The notes below the pieces were generated by a model. That model saw nothing but the letters and a program-made list of their open reading frames with translations, made no database searches and was not told the DNA's origin. This document shows positions 6,983-12,961 of a stretch of DNA of 13,622 nt, in pieces. Position 1 is the stretch's first letter. Each line of letters opens with the position of its first letter. Position numbers and translations under genes: made by a program. This DNA is from CAYXWH01 sp964468755 (GTDB taxonomy: Bacteria > Chloroflexota > Dehalococcoidia > Dehalococcoidales > RBG-16-60-22), in NCBI GenBank assembly GCA_964468755.1, contig CAYXWH010000051.1, positions 1-13,622 of the forward strand, written 5' to 3'.

Positions 6983-7648
6983 CTAGCGTAAAATGAGGAA
7001 CGGGTTAAAATCGGTTTCATGGTCATAGGTATCAATCGCCTCTCGCTTCTTCAAATAATTGACCGCGGCATAGGTGAACGGTGTTGCCAGGACTTCAATG
7101 ATTGTCTTGGCCAGCCAGTGGTACAGTATCATAATAGCGGCAAACGCGGGCGTACCGATGAACGCCAGCGTAATGAATACCGAGGAGTCCAGCCCCTGGC
7201 CGATGATGGTAGAACCGATGGTGCGAGTCCACAGCCAGCGACCCTGCGTCAGGACTTTCATTTTGGCGAGGACGAAGGAGTTGGCGAACTCCCCGATGAG
7301 GTAGCCGCAGAATGAGGCTGCCAGTAGCCGTGGCGTGTAGCCCAGAATCAGCTCATAGGCAGCCTGTCCCTGCCAGAACGGGGCCGGGGGTAAAATCTGG
7401 CCCACCCAGGCGAAAAAGACAAAGATGAGGTTGCAGGTGAAGCCGAGCCAGATGACCCGCCTGGTCCAGCGGTACCCGTAGACCTCGGTGAGGACATCGC
7501 CGAAGATATAGCTCAGTGGGAAAACGAGCACAGCGGCGGGTAGGATGACCGGTCCGAAATGTATTACCTTGACGGCGATAATATTGGCGGTAATAAGGCA
7601 GGTGATAAAGACGGCGGTGATAACGATTAAACGGTGGGAAACACCCAT
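6983..7648 (-). CDS. yhhQ: Queuosine precursor transporter (VUT/YhhQ family)
   Basis: A 221-residue multi-pass membrane protein of the DUF165/VUT family; the E. coli member YhhQ imports preQ0/preQ1-type queuosine precursors. Diagnostic sequence is FPLSYIFGDVLTEVYGYRWTRR (about 43-64), with the conserved GDVLTEVYG core. About six hydrophobic segments are separated by short loops, including the GEFANSF stretch and a late GQGLDSSVFITLAF segment, which is also typical. The C-terminus is polar. The start lies 2 nt after the corA stop without a strong Shine-Dalgarno, so it may depend on coupling with corA translation. No queuosine biosynthesis gene is in the window to confirm the substrate. Confidence 0.9.
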   Translation of the reverse strand: MGVSHRLIVITAVFITCLITANIIAVKVIHFGPVILPAAVLVFPLSYIFGDVLTEVYGYRWTRRVIWLGFTCNLIFVFFAWVGQILPPAPFWQGQAAYELILGYTPRLLAASFCGYLIGEFANSFVLAKMKVLTQGRWLWTRTIGSTIIGQGLDSSVFITLAFIGTPAFAAIMILYHWLAKTIIEVLATPFTYAAVNYLKKREAIDTYDHETDFNPFLILR

Positions 7649-7650
7649 GG

Positions 7651-8652
7651 CTAGATCCAGTTATGGCGGCGGAAGAAGTAGAGCATGCCACTCACGATGG
7701 CAATCCAGACGGCAAGTACGAAGAGGAGGGAATAGGGTGAATTCTGGAAGGGGAGGGGTATGTTCATGCCATAGAGGGAGCCCAACACGGTAAGCGGCAG
7801 CAGGATAGTGGCAATAATGGTCAGCATGCGAATGACATCATTGGTGTGGTTGGTTGCCAGTGAGTCGTGGGTATCATTCAAACCCTCAATTATCTCTTTG
7901 TATTCGTCAAGGCCGTCCCATATCTTGTCAACGTGGTCGGTCATGTCACCCAAATAGACGGACAGGTCCATGGTAGTAAAGCGGCGAATCTTCGGTTCCA
8001 GACTGCCAACCACCGCCCTCATCGGCCAGATAATGCGGCGGAAGGAAATGACGTCGCGCCGCAGCACGGCGATATCGCCAATCGCCCGCGGCATGCCGCG
8101 GCTGGCAAAGATGTTATCCTCGGTTTGTTCGATATTGGCGCCAATTTTGTTAAGGATAGGCAGGCAGTAGTCCACCAGCCGGTCAATTATCCGGTAGAGC
8201 AGATAGCCGGACCCCTGGCTGAGGTTTTCCTGGCGTGCCTCTTCTTCGATTTCACACTCCCGAAAGAGCTTTACCAGTGGTTTAAGGTCGCCTTTGTGCA
8301 TGGTAACCAGGTAGTTATCACCGATAAACACGGAAAGCTGTCCGGCAGTGGTTACCCGCGCCTCTCTATTGAATACCGGGAAGTGGAAGACCAGGAACAG
8401 GTAGTCCTTGTATACATCGATTTTGGGGCGCTGGATGCGGCTGAGGCAGTCATCCAGGTCCAGGGGGTGGAAGTGAAAGGTTTCTGCCAGGTACTCAGTC
8501 TCGGCTTCAGTGGGCGGCACGATATCAATCCACGTGGCGTCACCATAGCGTACCGTCTTCAGGTTAAGCTTCGTCTCCTGGGCGTTAGCCGGCCGCTGCT
8601 CGTTTTTTCCCTTATGCTCTTTTTCTTTCCTTTTGGTGCGAGGGCTAATCAT
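7651..8652 (-). CDS. corA: CorA-family magnesium/divalent cation channel
   Basis: A 333-residue CorA-type protein, which forms homopentameric channels for Mg2+ (or Co2+/Ni2+) across the inner membrane. It has a large cytosolic N-terminal alpha/beta and coiled region (about 30-265; note LDLDDCLSRIQRPKIDVYKDYLFLVFHFP split over about 75-105). Two C-terminal membrane helices (about 272-294 and 305-327) follow, with the signature YGMN (GMN at 295-297) at the pore mouth and a positive tail (FRRHNWI). The first 25 residues are very basic and variable. The start at 8652 is supported by AAAAGGAG upstream and by a nearby promoter. It is the first gene of the long minus-strand run. The predicted leader of about 25 nt is too short for an Mg2+ riboswitch. 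Confidence 0.94.
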   Translation of the reverse strand: MISPRTKRKEKEHKGKNEQRPANAQETKLNLKTVRYGDATWIDIVPPTEAETEYLAETFHFHPLDLDDCLSRIQRPKIDVYKDYLFLVFHFPVFNREARVTTAGQLSVFIGDNYLVTMHKGDLKPLVKLFRECEIEEEARQENLSQGSGYLLYRIIDRLVDYCLPILNKIGANIEQTEDNIFASRGMPRAIGDIAVLRRDVISFRRIIWPMRAVVGSLEPKIRRFTTMDLSVYLGDMTDHVDKIWDGLDEYKEIIEGLNDTHDSLATNHTNDVIRMLTIIATILLPLTVLGSLYGMNIPLPFQNSPYSLLFVLAVWIAIVSGMLYFFRRHNWI

Positions 8653-8683
8653 GGCTAGCCACTCCTTTTGCCAATCTGGCTAT

Positions 8684-8712
8684 ATTCTAGCACACTGACT
8701 CATAGAGATAAA
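8684..8712 (-). promoter_or_regulatory. Predicted promoter of the corA-led gene run
   Basis: On the minus strand, the -10 TAGAAT (8684-8689) is preceded by TGC, giving an extended -10. Seventeen nt separate it from a weak -35 TTTATC (8707-8712). The predicted start near 8677 leaves a leader of about 25 nt with a good ribosome-binding site. Confidence 0.6.
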
Positions 8713-8752
8713 CACTTTGAATCTGTGAAGTCGTTCTCCGGGATTACGGTTA

Positions 8753-8781
8753 TTGTCGTGTCTCATCCTACCTGATATACT
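8753..8781 (+). promoter_or_regulatory. Predicted promoter of the four-Cys small protein
   Basis: The -35 TTGTCG (8753-8758), a 17-nt spacer and -10 TATACT (8776-8781) with an upstream TG (extended -10) point to transcription from about 8788. It is divergent from the corA promoter, with only about 40 nt between the two -35 elements. Confidence 0.62.
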
Positions 8782-8805
8782 GAGAACAAGGTGAGAGGAG
8801 ACACA

Positions 8806-8973
8806 ATGAGAGGGCCAAGCTGGAAGGATAGATTGTCACTCAGGGTCAAGAAGGCATTCGGGATTAACGTCTTCCTGTGTGATAGCTGCAAGTGGAACTG
8901 GCGCGGGGCCTGCCGCAATCCGGCACGCCCCAACGCCACCTGGTGTCCCGAGTATGAAAAGCGGGGAAGGTAG
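8806..8973 (+). CDS. Small four-cysteine protein, candidate metal-binding
   Basis: A 55-residue, strongly basic protein that I do not recognise. A basic N-terminal half (KDRLSLRVKKAFG) is followed by a compact cysteine region: CDSC (25-28), Cys36 in RGACRNPARPNATW and Cys47 in CPEYEKRG. The C-x2-C-x7-C-x10-C spacing could bind Zn2+ or an Fe-S cluster. A GTG at 8791 is in frame. However, GAGGAG sits at 8795-8800, correctly spaced for the ATG at 8806, and the predicted promoter would start transcription next to the GTG, so the ATG is chosen. A promoter, a ribosome-binding site and a structured Cys pattern make it a credible gene despite its size. It converges on the thiolase with 2 nt between the stops. 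Confidence 0.75.
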   Translation: MRGPSWKDRLSLRVKKAFGINVFLCDSCKWNWRGACRNPARPNATWCPEYEKRGR

Positions 8974-8975
8974 TC

Positions 8976-10253
8976 TTACTTTCTTTCTATGATGATAGCC
9001 ATCCCTTGCCCCCCGCCGATGCACAGGGTTGCCATACCGTACTTCAGGTTATTTCGCTTCATTTCATGGGTGAGGGTGACCAGTATCCTGGCACCGGTAC
9101 AGCCAATGGGGTGTCCCAGCGAGATACCACCGCCGTGAGGATTGGTCTTGTTCAGGTCAAAGGGAAGCTCTCTTATTACGCCCAACGACTGAGAAGCGAA
9201 GGCTTCATTAAGTTCAATGCAATCAATGTCATCCAGGCTTAACCCCGCCAGTTTGAGTGCTTTCCTGGCAGCCGGGATTACCCCCAGCCCCATATAAGCC
9301 GGGTCAACACCGCCGGAGGCATAGGACCGGATGGTGGCCAGTGGCTTCAGTCCCAGTTCGTTAGCCTTTTCTGCCGACATAACGACCAGGGCGGCGGCGG
9401 CATCGGTAATTGCTGACGCATTCCCCGCGGTTACGGTGCCATCTTTTTTGAATACTGCGGGCAGCTTGCCCAGCAGCTCCATCGAGGTATCTCTGGGGTG
9501 TTCATCGGTGTCAAATAGCTTGGTCTCTTTCTTTACCTTGATTTCAACCGGCACTATTTCTTCGGCGAAGGTGCCGTTCTTAATGGCCGCCATGGCTCGC
9601 TGGTTACTCATCAGGGAGAACTGGTCCTGCTCTTCCCGGCTGATACCGTACGTTTCGGCGATGTTTTCCGAAGTAATGCCCATGTGATATCCGTAGAATA
9701 TTTCCCACAAACCGTCGTGGACCATGCCGTCGATCAGTTCAGTGTTGAACATCCTGGCTCCCCACCTGGCTTTAGGGAAATAGTACGGAACGCCACTCAT
9801 GTTTTCCATACCGCCGGCTATGATAACCTCGGCGTCACCGGACTTTATTGCCTGTGCCGCCAGGGCTACCGCCTTCATGCCTGAAGCGCAGACCTTGTTT
9901 ACGGTATAGGCAGTTATCTCTTTGGGGATGCCGGCATAGATTGATGCCTGGCGGCCGGTGTTCTGTCCCTGACCTCCCTGGATAACATTGCCCATGATAA
10001 CCTCATCCACCGTCACCTCCTGCAGCGAGTCATCCCAGTCGGTGTGTCGCTGCTCCAGGTCGGTCAAATCGTTGGTCAGGGCATCAGGGCTATAGCTGAG
10101 CAGTTCCGCGTCTCGATTTGGTCTCAGACCGGCTCGCTTCATTGCCTCCCTGATGACAATGCTGCCCAGTTTCACCACCGGGACATTCTGCAGTGAGCCG
10201 CCGTAATTACCAATGGCGGTCCTTACTCCGCTCACAATTACCGCTTCTTTCAC
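8976..10253 (-). CDS. Thiolase (acetyl-CoA C-acetyltransferase family) with N-terminal insertion
   Basis: A 425-residue thiolase that catalyses reversible Claisen condensation of acyl-CoA with acetyl-CoA, or the reverse thiolysis. All catalytic elements are present: nucleophile Cys122 in NKVCASGMKA, NEAFA (349-353), His381 in GHPIGCTGAR and Cys411 in CIGGGQG. Biosynthetic versus degradative direction cannot be read. It is about 30 residues longer than the common length of about 393. The extra material lies at about 46-80, between AGLRP and VDEVIMGNV, and is acidic and polar. The start is GTG at 10253 with AAAGGAG at suitable spacing. The gene is monocistronic in this window. A possible promoter lies about 220 nt upstream. 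No other fatty-acid or butyrate genes are adjacent. Confidence 0.93.
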   Translation of the reverse strand: MKEAVIVSGVRTAIGNYGGSLQNVPVVKLGSIVIREAMKRAGLRPNRDAELLSYSPDALTNDLTDLEQRHTDWDDSLQEVTVDEVIMGNVIQGGQGQNTGRQASIYAGIPKEITAYTVNKVCASGMKAVALAAQAIKSGDAEVIIAGGMENMSGVPYYFPKARWGARMFNTELIDGMVHDGLWEIFYGYHMGITSENIAETYGISREEQDQFSLMSNQRAMAAIKNGTFAEEIVPVEIKVKKETKLFDTDEHPRDTSMELLGKLPAVFKKDGTVTAGNASAITDAAAALVVMSAEKANELGLKPLATIRSYASGGVDPAYMGLGVIPAARKALKLAGLSLDDIDCIELNEAFASQSLGVIRELPFDLNKTNPHGGGISLGHPIGCTGARILVTLTHEMKRNNLKYGMATLCIGGGQGMAIIIERK

Positions 10254-10476
10254 CTGAACTCTCCTTTCGGCATTAACTGCCTGTTTTTATACTATTTTCT
10301 AGAGGCAATAGTTGGCGACAAAATTCCATTTGCCGCAATAATTCTCCCTAACAACTATTAACTGCTTAACTGACTGGTGCTCTTGGGCAATCGGTACGAT
10401 GCAGGTCAGTTCATGAAAATTGAGCCCGGTGTCAATGGGCTTCGTGGTAATGGAACTATCCGGATGGTGAACATCC
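10254..10476 (-). other. Possible long 5' leader of the thiolase mRNA
   Basis: If transcription begins at the predicted minus-strand promoter (10483-10512), about 220 nt precede the GTG. The RNA could form GGATG/CATCC near its 5' end, AGCCC/GGGCT further on, and an AATAGTTG/CAACTATT stem near 10310-10360. GCAGTTAAT occurs twice (complement at 10272-10280 and 10357-10365), with a related CAGTTAAG between 10365 and 10372. No known riboswitch consensus is recognised. A plus-strand reading frame at 10377-10607 covers part of it, but I do not regard it as a gene. Confidence 0.35.
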
Positions 10477-10482
10477 ATATGG

Positions 10483-10512
10483 ATTGTAGCAAAGGGCTGG
10501 CATCAGCGTCAA
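10483..10512 (-). promoter_or_regulatory. Predicted promoter upstream of thiolase
   Basis: Minus strand: -35 TTGACG (10507-10512), an 18-nt spacer and -10 TACAAT (10483-10488) preceded by TGC (extended -10). Both hexamers match consensus at five of six positions. It points toward the thiolase 230 nt away. No gene on this strand lies between. Confidence 0.5.
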
Positions 10513-10590
10513 GAAATAGCAGGTACGGTAGCCTTGCCCGGTGGCGTGGTTTGGGGCTGGTTAAAATTAATAATGTAGTTGCAATTGAAA

Positions 10591-10620
10591 TTGACAGTTT
10601 GAAATAATTGGTGCTATAGT
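10591..10620 (+). promoter_or_regulatory. Promoter of tRNA-Met
   Basis: A consensus -35 TTGACA (10591-10596), an 18-nt spacer and -10 TATAGT (10615-10620) with a preceding TGC. The predicted start is a few bases before the tRNA 5' end at 10630. This is one of the strongest promoter matches in the window. Confidence 0.8.
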
Positions 10621-10629
10621 TTTTTTACT

Positions 10630-10704
10630 GGCAGCGTAGCTCAGTGGCAGAGCAGGGGACTCATAAGCCCTTGGTCGCTGGTTCAAATCCAGCCGCTGCC
10701 ACCA
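10630..10704 (+). tRNA. tRNA-Met (anticodon CAT)
   Basis: A 75-nt cloverleaf with CCA encoded. The acceptor stem GGCAGCG pairs with CGCTGCC, the D-stem GCTC with GAGC, and the T-stem GCTGG with CCAGC around TTCAAAT. The anticodon loop is CTCATAA, giving CAT. The anticodon stem GGGGA/GCCCT has one A-G mismatch next to the loop and one G-T pair. A73 and an ordinary first acceptor pair fit elongator methionine tRNA. A lysidine-modified isoleucine tRNA (CAT) cannot be fully excluded by eye. It is single, not part of a tRNA cluster. Confidence 0.93.
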
Positions 10705-10712
10705 TTTTTTTT
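10705..10712 (+). terminator. T8 tract directly after the tRNA CCA
   Basis: Eight consecutive T residues start at the base after CCA. No separate GC-rich hairpin precedes them, so the tRNA's own T-arm and acceptor fold may act as the stem of a terminator. Confidence 0.4.
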
Positions 10713-11065
10713 GAGCCTGTTTTGCGCATTGCTTAAGCCCCCCTAAAAGTGTGCTTAACATTTTCCACAGTGTTGTTAAGGTTACACGGATGGTAGCTCC
10801 TCTGATATTGAATTCAACGTATCAGTTCTGTTTCAAATGTAAGACTTGCGTACCTGATGTCACACACTGTAGCTCCGATGTATATCAGCGGGTATGAACA
10901 CAAGATTACACCATGTTGACTTGCCATCGGCGTTATGACCTTGCGTTAATGCGTAGAAATAACTCTCAGGCCAATTATGTTATCCACGTAAGAGTACAAA
11001 ATTACCAATTCAACTCCGGTCTGTATTGAACTTGTTTGTCCGTTATTACCATGACCTTTATGGGA
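10713..11065. other. Intergenic region without a convincing gene
   Basis: About 350 nt, visibly more AT-rich than the surrounding genes, with no credible reading frame on either strand. Visible structure: a TTAAGC/GCTTAA inverted pair around a C-run near 10734-10759, an inverted CTGATA...TATCAG enclosing the palindrome TTGAATTCAA (10802-10825), and GTAGCTCC repeated at 10793-10800 and 10869-10876, each followed by TATCAG. No copy of the tRNA 3' end was found, so there is no evidence of an integration site. Confidence 0.5.
10793..10888. repeat. Short repeated GTAGCTCC...TATCAG motif with internal palindrome
   Basis: GTAGCTCC occurs at 10793-10800 and 10869-10876. TATCAG follows at 10820-10825 and 10883-10888. 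The first unit encloses the palindrome TTGAATTCAA (10808-10817), flanked by CTGATA and TATCAG. This could be a protein-binding site or chance in AT-rich DNA. Confidence 0.3.
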
Positions 11066-11094
11066 TTTACGGCTTTCTCCGTTAATAGTCTAAT
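11066..11094 (+). promoter_or_regulatory. Predicted promoter of the secreted-protein operon
   Basis: The -35 TTTACG (11066-11071), a 17-nt spacer and -10 TCTAAT (11089-11094). The predicted start near 11101 coincides with the first base of a perfect 9-bp hairpin, which supports the placement. Confidence 0.5.
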
Positions 11095-11100
11095 AAACAA

Positions 11101-11313
11101 GGGCAACCTGGTGAGAGGTTGCCCGTTGAAGGCTTAAGAAAAAGCTGACTGGCTGGCCAGTATTCCGCTGCCTTCGTGCTTATTATGAAACAGGATGAAT
11201 GACTTTTCAATACCCTGAACTGGCAGTCAGGGAAGGAGGAAACAAAGATAACATATTGACCGAGAGGCCCATATCGAAAAATAACCAAAAATGACTATAT
11301 TAAGGAGGAAAAA
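11101..11313 (+). ncRNA. Structured 5' leader of the secreted-protein operon (candidate cis-regulatory RNA)
   Basis: About 213 nt with several nested stems. A 5'-terminal hairpin pairs GGGCAACCT (11101-11109) with AGGTTGCCC (11116-11124). GAAGGC (11128-11133) pairs with GCCTTC (11170-11175), enclosing ACTGG/CCAGT (11148-11152 with 11157-11161). CCCTGA (11213-11218) pairs with TCAGGG (11227-11232). The last stem abuts an orphan AAGGAGG (11233-11239), about 70 nt before the genuine AAGGAGG (11302-11308) that serves the ATG at 11314. CCTTC at 11171-11175 could alternatively pair with GAAGG at 11232-11236. No known riboswitch class is recognised. Confidence 0.45.
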
Positions 11314-11856
11314 ATGAAAAGAATTCCAGCTCTACTTTTAGTGCCTGTTTTGATGGTTATACTGGTGACCCCTGTTCTGGCCCAGGTGAGTCTACCTTAC
11401 ACCACTGACTTAATTGCCGATGGCCGGGATGCGGCGCTTGATGTTGGTGACCTTACTGTAGCCGCCGATGGCACCGTTACCTTCCAGATTGACGAGGCTA
11501 ATACTGACTGGCGGTTAGAGGAAACTCACCTGTACGTGGGTGACGCGGCTCCTGAGAAGAGCGCGCCGGGGCAGTTCCCTTACAAGAACGAGGAGCTTGG
11601 CGGCATCGCTTCGGATGTCTACGGTGTCGATATCGCCGTTGCTGACCTCGATGGCGACGGCATCGTGTATGTGGCGGCCCACGCCGAGCTTATCAGGGAG
11701 GTCCAGATTGGCGTAGACGAAATCACCGGGGAACCGATTTATGGCGACGAGACAGAGACAGCCTGGGCTCAGGGTGATGAAGCCATAGGCAAGGGTAAAA
11801 ACTGGGCAACCTGCTTCTCAGTTTTGGTGGAAGTACCAGTAGAGCCAACTCCTTAG
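11314..11856 (+). CDS. Exported beta-rich domain protein (first gene of secreted operon)
   Basis: A 180-residue protein with a clear signal peptide: basic MKR, hydrophobic core 5-22, likely cleavage after VLA at residue 23. The mature part reads as a beta-sandwich-like extracellular domain. It begins YTTDLIADGRD, then DVGDLTVAADGTVTFQI (about 43-59), WRLEETHLYVGD (66-77), PGQFPYK (85-91), YVAAHAEL and, near the end, ETAWAQGD...GKNWATCFSV. That order (VGD-TV, W.L.ETHLYVG, PGQFPY, AAHA, ETAWA, GKNWATYF-like) matches my recollection of a domain widespread in secreted bacterial and archaeal proteins. I cannot name a function. The end, PVEPTP, could be a short linker without an anchor. AAGGAGG lies 5 nt before the ATG. 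It is the first of three exported-protein genes in the same orientation. Confidence 0.85.
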   Translation: MKRIPALLLVPVLMVILVTPVLAQVSLPYTTDLIADGRDAALDVGDLTVAADGTVTFQIDEANTDWRLEETHLYVGDAAPEKSAPGQFPYKNEELGGIASDVYGVDIAVADLDGDGIVYVAAHAELIREVQIGVDEITGEPIYGDETETAWAQGDEAIGKGKNWATCFSVLVEVPVEPTP

Positions 11857-11870
11857 AGGCGTCATTAAAA

Positions 11871-11920
11871 TGGAATGCACGGAGGGTGGCCGGGACTATC
11901 TACCCATCCTCCACATTCCA
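11871..11920 (+). repeat. Long intercistronic hairpin in the secreted operon
   Basis: TGGAATG (11871-11877) pairs with CATTCCA (11914-11920). Inside it, GGAGGGTGG (11881-11889) pairs with CCATCCTCC (11904-11912) with one G-U pair, giving about 16 bp with a small internal bulge and a 14-nt loop. It ends a few bases before the AAAGGAG ribosome-binding site of the next gene. There is no T-run, so it is not a terminator. It could be an mRNA processing or stability element that sets relative expression. Confidence 0.65.
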
Positions 11921-11934
11921 AAAGGAGAAAAAGA

Positions 11935-12933
11935 ATGATTCAAAAAAGGATTATGCAAATCGCGGTTCTCGTGTTAGTTGTCTCGGTGATGGTCACGTCT
12001 CCGGCGCTGGCCGCCAAGCCCATCGACGTTCAGTACCAGAGCAACGGCTTTCCCAGCGGTCAGCACTTTAACCTCAATCTTCATGGACAAGACCCGGCAA
12101 CGTACACCGGAAATCCAACTGGTAACGCGGTGATAGTTGCCCTAAATGGCAGTTCTACGATCGAGTATCTTTCCAATAAAAAGAACAGGAATAATACTGA
12201 ACTGGTCGTCCTTGATTCGTTGGCCGAGAACTTCGGCCCTGATTACGACCCCGCCCAGGTGTACCTGCCCTACAACATCGTTGACGAGTCTGATAACACC
12301 ACCAAGCCCGCCGGCGGTTACTATGTCTATGGCAGGATTCTCGGCAAGCCTAACAACGGGTCTGGCGGTGAACCAAGCAACATCCTGTTGACCCAGAACT
12401 TTATCGTAGCTGCAGCCAACTCTGCCAATGAGACAACCGATGATTGGCCGTTCGGATTCGATCTGGATGCGGACTTACTGGGACTCGGCGTGGTAACTAC
12501 CAGTGGCAACCTGTATGTGCCTTCAGGGGATGGGACGTTCGAAAGGTTTGACCCTCCTACCGATGACCCTAATGAAAAGGGTAAGGGAAACAAACAGGGG
12601 AAGTCGAAGGCTGTGGAAATCACTGACCTATTCAAATGGACAGGTTATGTCAGTGACAACATGAGCTTGGACCTGAATGCAAACGGTTACCTGGATATCG
12701 GTGATGTGCCATCGGATCAAAATGGTGACACTGCCATCGATCAAGCCGACCTAGCCTTGTGGCTGGACTACCTGGTCTCTATAGGTGAGGCTGTCTTCCA
12801 TGAAGGCGTCTGGATCTTTGATGTTGCCGACATGGTAATCTCCGGACAGACCGTTGTTAATGATGGCACCAAGAACTTCCAGATCAGGTTCTATCCCGTA
12901 GCTACGACAGAATTCGGCGACGCAAGGAAATAA
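11935..12933 (+). CDS. Exported protein with calcium-loop/dockerin-like motifs
   Basis: A 332-residue protein with a signal peptide (basic N-terminus, hydrophobic core 8-23, cleavage after ALA near residue 26). The ATG at 11935 is chosen over an in-frame ATG at 11875, because AAAGGAG lies just before it and the 11875 start falls inside a hairpin and lacks a signal-peptide N-terminus. The N-terminal domain (about 40-165) contains HFNLNLHG, VIVALNGSST, VVLDSLAENF and YYVYGRILGKP. A basic KGKGNKQGKSK stretch (216-226) precedes the C-terminal part. Two Ca2+-loop-like segments lie at 246-257 (DLNANGYLDIGD) and 261-272 (DQNGDTAIDQAD), the second followed by LALWLDYL as in a dockerin half. The protein ends near FQIRFYPV. 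The third gene's product shares this overall plan. The function is unknown; an extracellular or cell-surface role is inferred. Confidence 0.85.
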   Translation: MIQKRIMQIAVLVLVVSVMVTSPALAAKPIDVQYQSNGFPSGQHFNLNLHGQDPATYTGNPTGNAVIVALNGSSTIEYLSNKKNRNNTELVVLDSLAENFGPDYDPAQVYLPYNIVDESDNTTKPAGGYYVYGRILGKPNNGSGGEPSNILLTQNFIVAAANSANETTDDWPFGFDLDADLLGLGVVTTSGNLYVPSGDGTFERFDPPTDDPNEKGKGNKQGKSKAVEITDLFKWTGYVSDNMSLDLNANGYLDIGDVPSDQNGDTAIDQADLALWLDYLVSIGEAVFHEGVWIFDVADMVISGQTVVNDGTKNFQIRFYPVATTEFGDARK

Positions 12934-12961
12934 AGTTAGCTCAAAAGGAGGTAAGACAGAA

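Noticed and set aside
8791..8805. GTG start at 8791 for the four-Cys protein
   Set aside because: It lies almost at the predicted transcription start, and the ribosome-binding site GAGGAG falls after it and serves the ATG at 8806.
10377..10607. 76-residue plus-strand reading frame in the thiolase-tRNA gap
   Set aside because: It starts at GTG without a ribosome-binding site, ends inside the tRNA promoter, lies antisense to the thiolase leader and shows no family motif.
10567..10761. 64-residue minus-strand reading frame containing RLDLNQRPRAYES
   Set aside because: It is the antisense of the tRNA-Met gene. This peptide is a well-known artefact of translating tRNA genes backwards.
10630..11065. 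tRNA-associated integration site (att duplication)
   Set aside because: No repeat of the tRNA 3' end is visible downstream, and no integrase is present in the window.
11101..11240. Known riboswitch class (c-di-GMP, cobalamin, TPP) in the leader
   Set aside because: I compared remembered consensus cores by eye and none fits. It is kept only as an unclassified structured leader.
11082..11288. 68-residue minus-strand reading frame across the secreted-operon leader
   Set aside because: It is antisense to a structured leader, with no ribosome-binding site and no recognisable motif.
11291..11317. Eight-codon mini-ORF overlapping the start of the first secreted gene (ATGA)
   Set aside because: It has no ribosome-binding site of its own, and its AGG AGG codons are simply the Shine-Dalgarno of the real gene. 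Probably chance.
11875..11934. Upstream start at 11875 for the second secreted gene
   Set aside because: This ATG lies within a hairpin stem, and the extension would bury the signal peptide 20 residues in. The ATG at 11935 has AAAGGAG.
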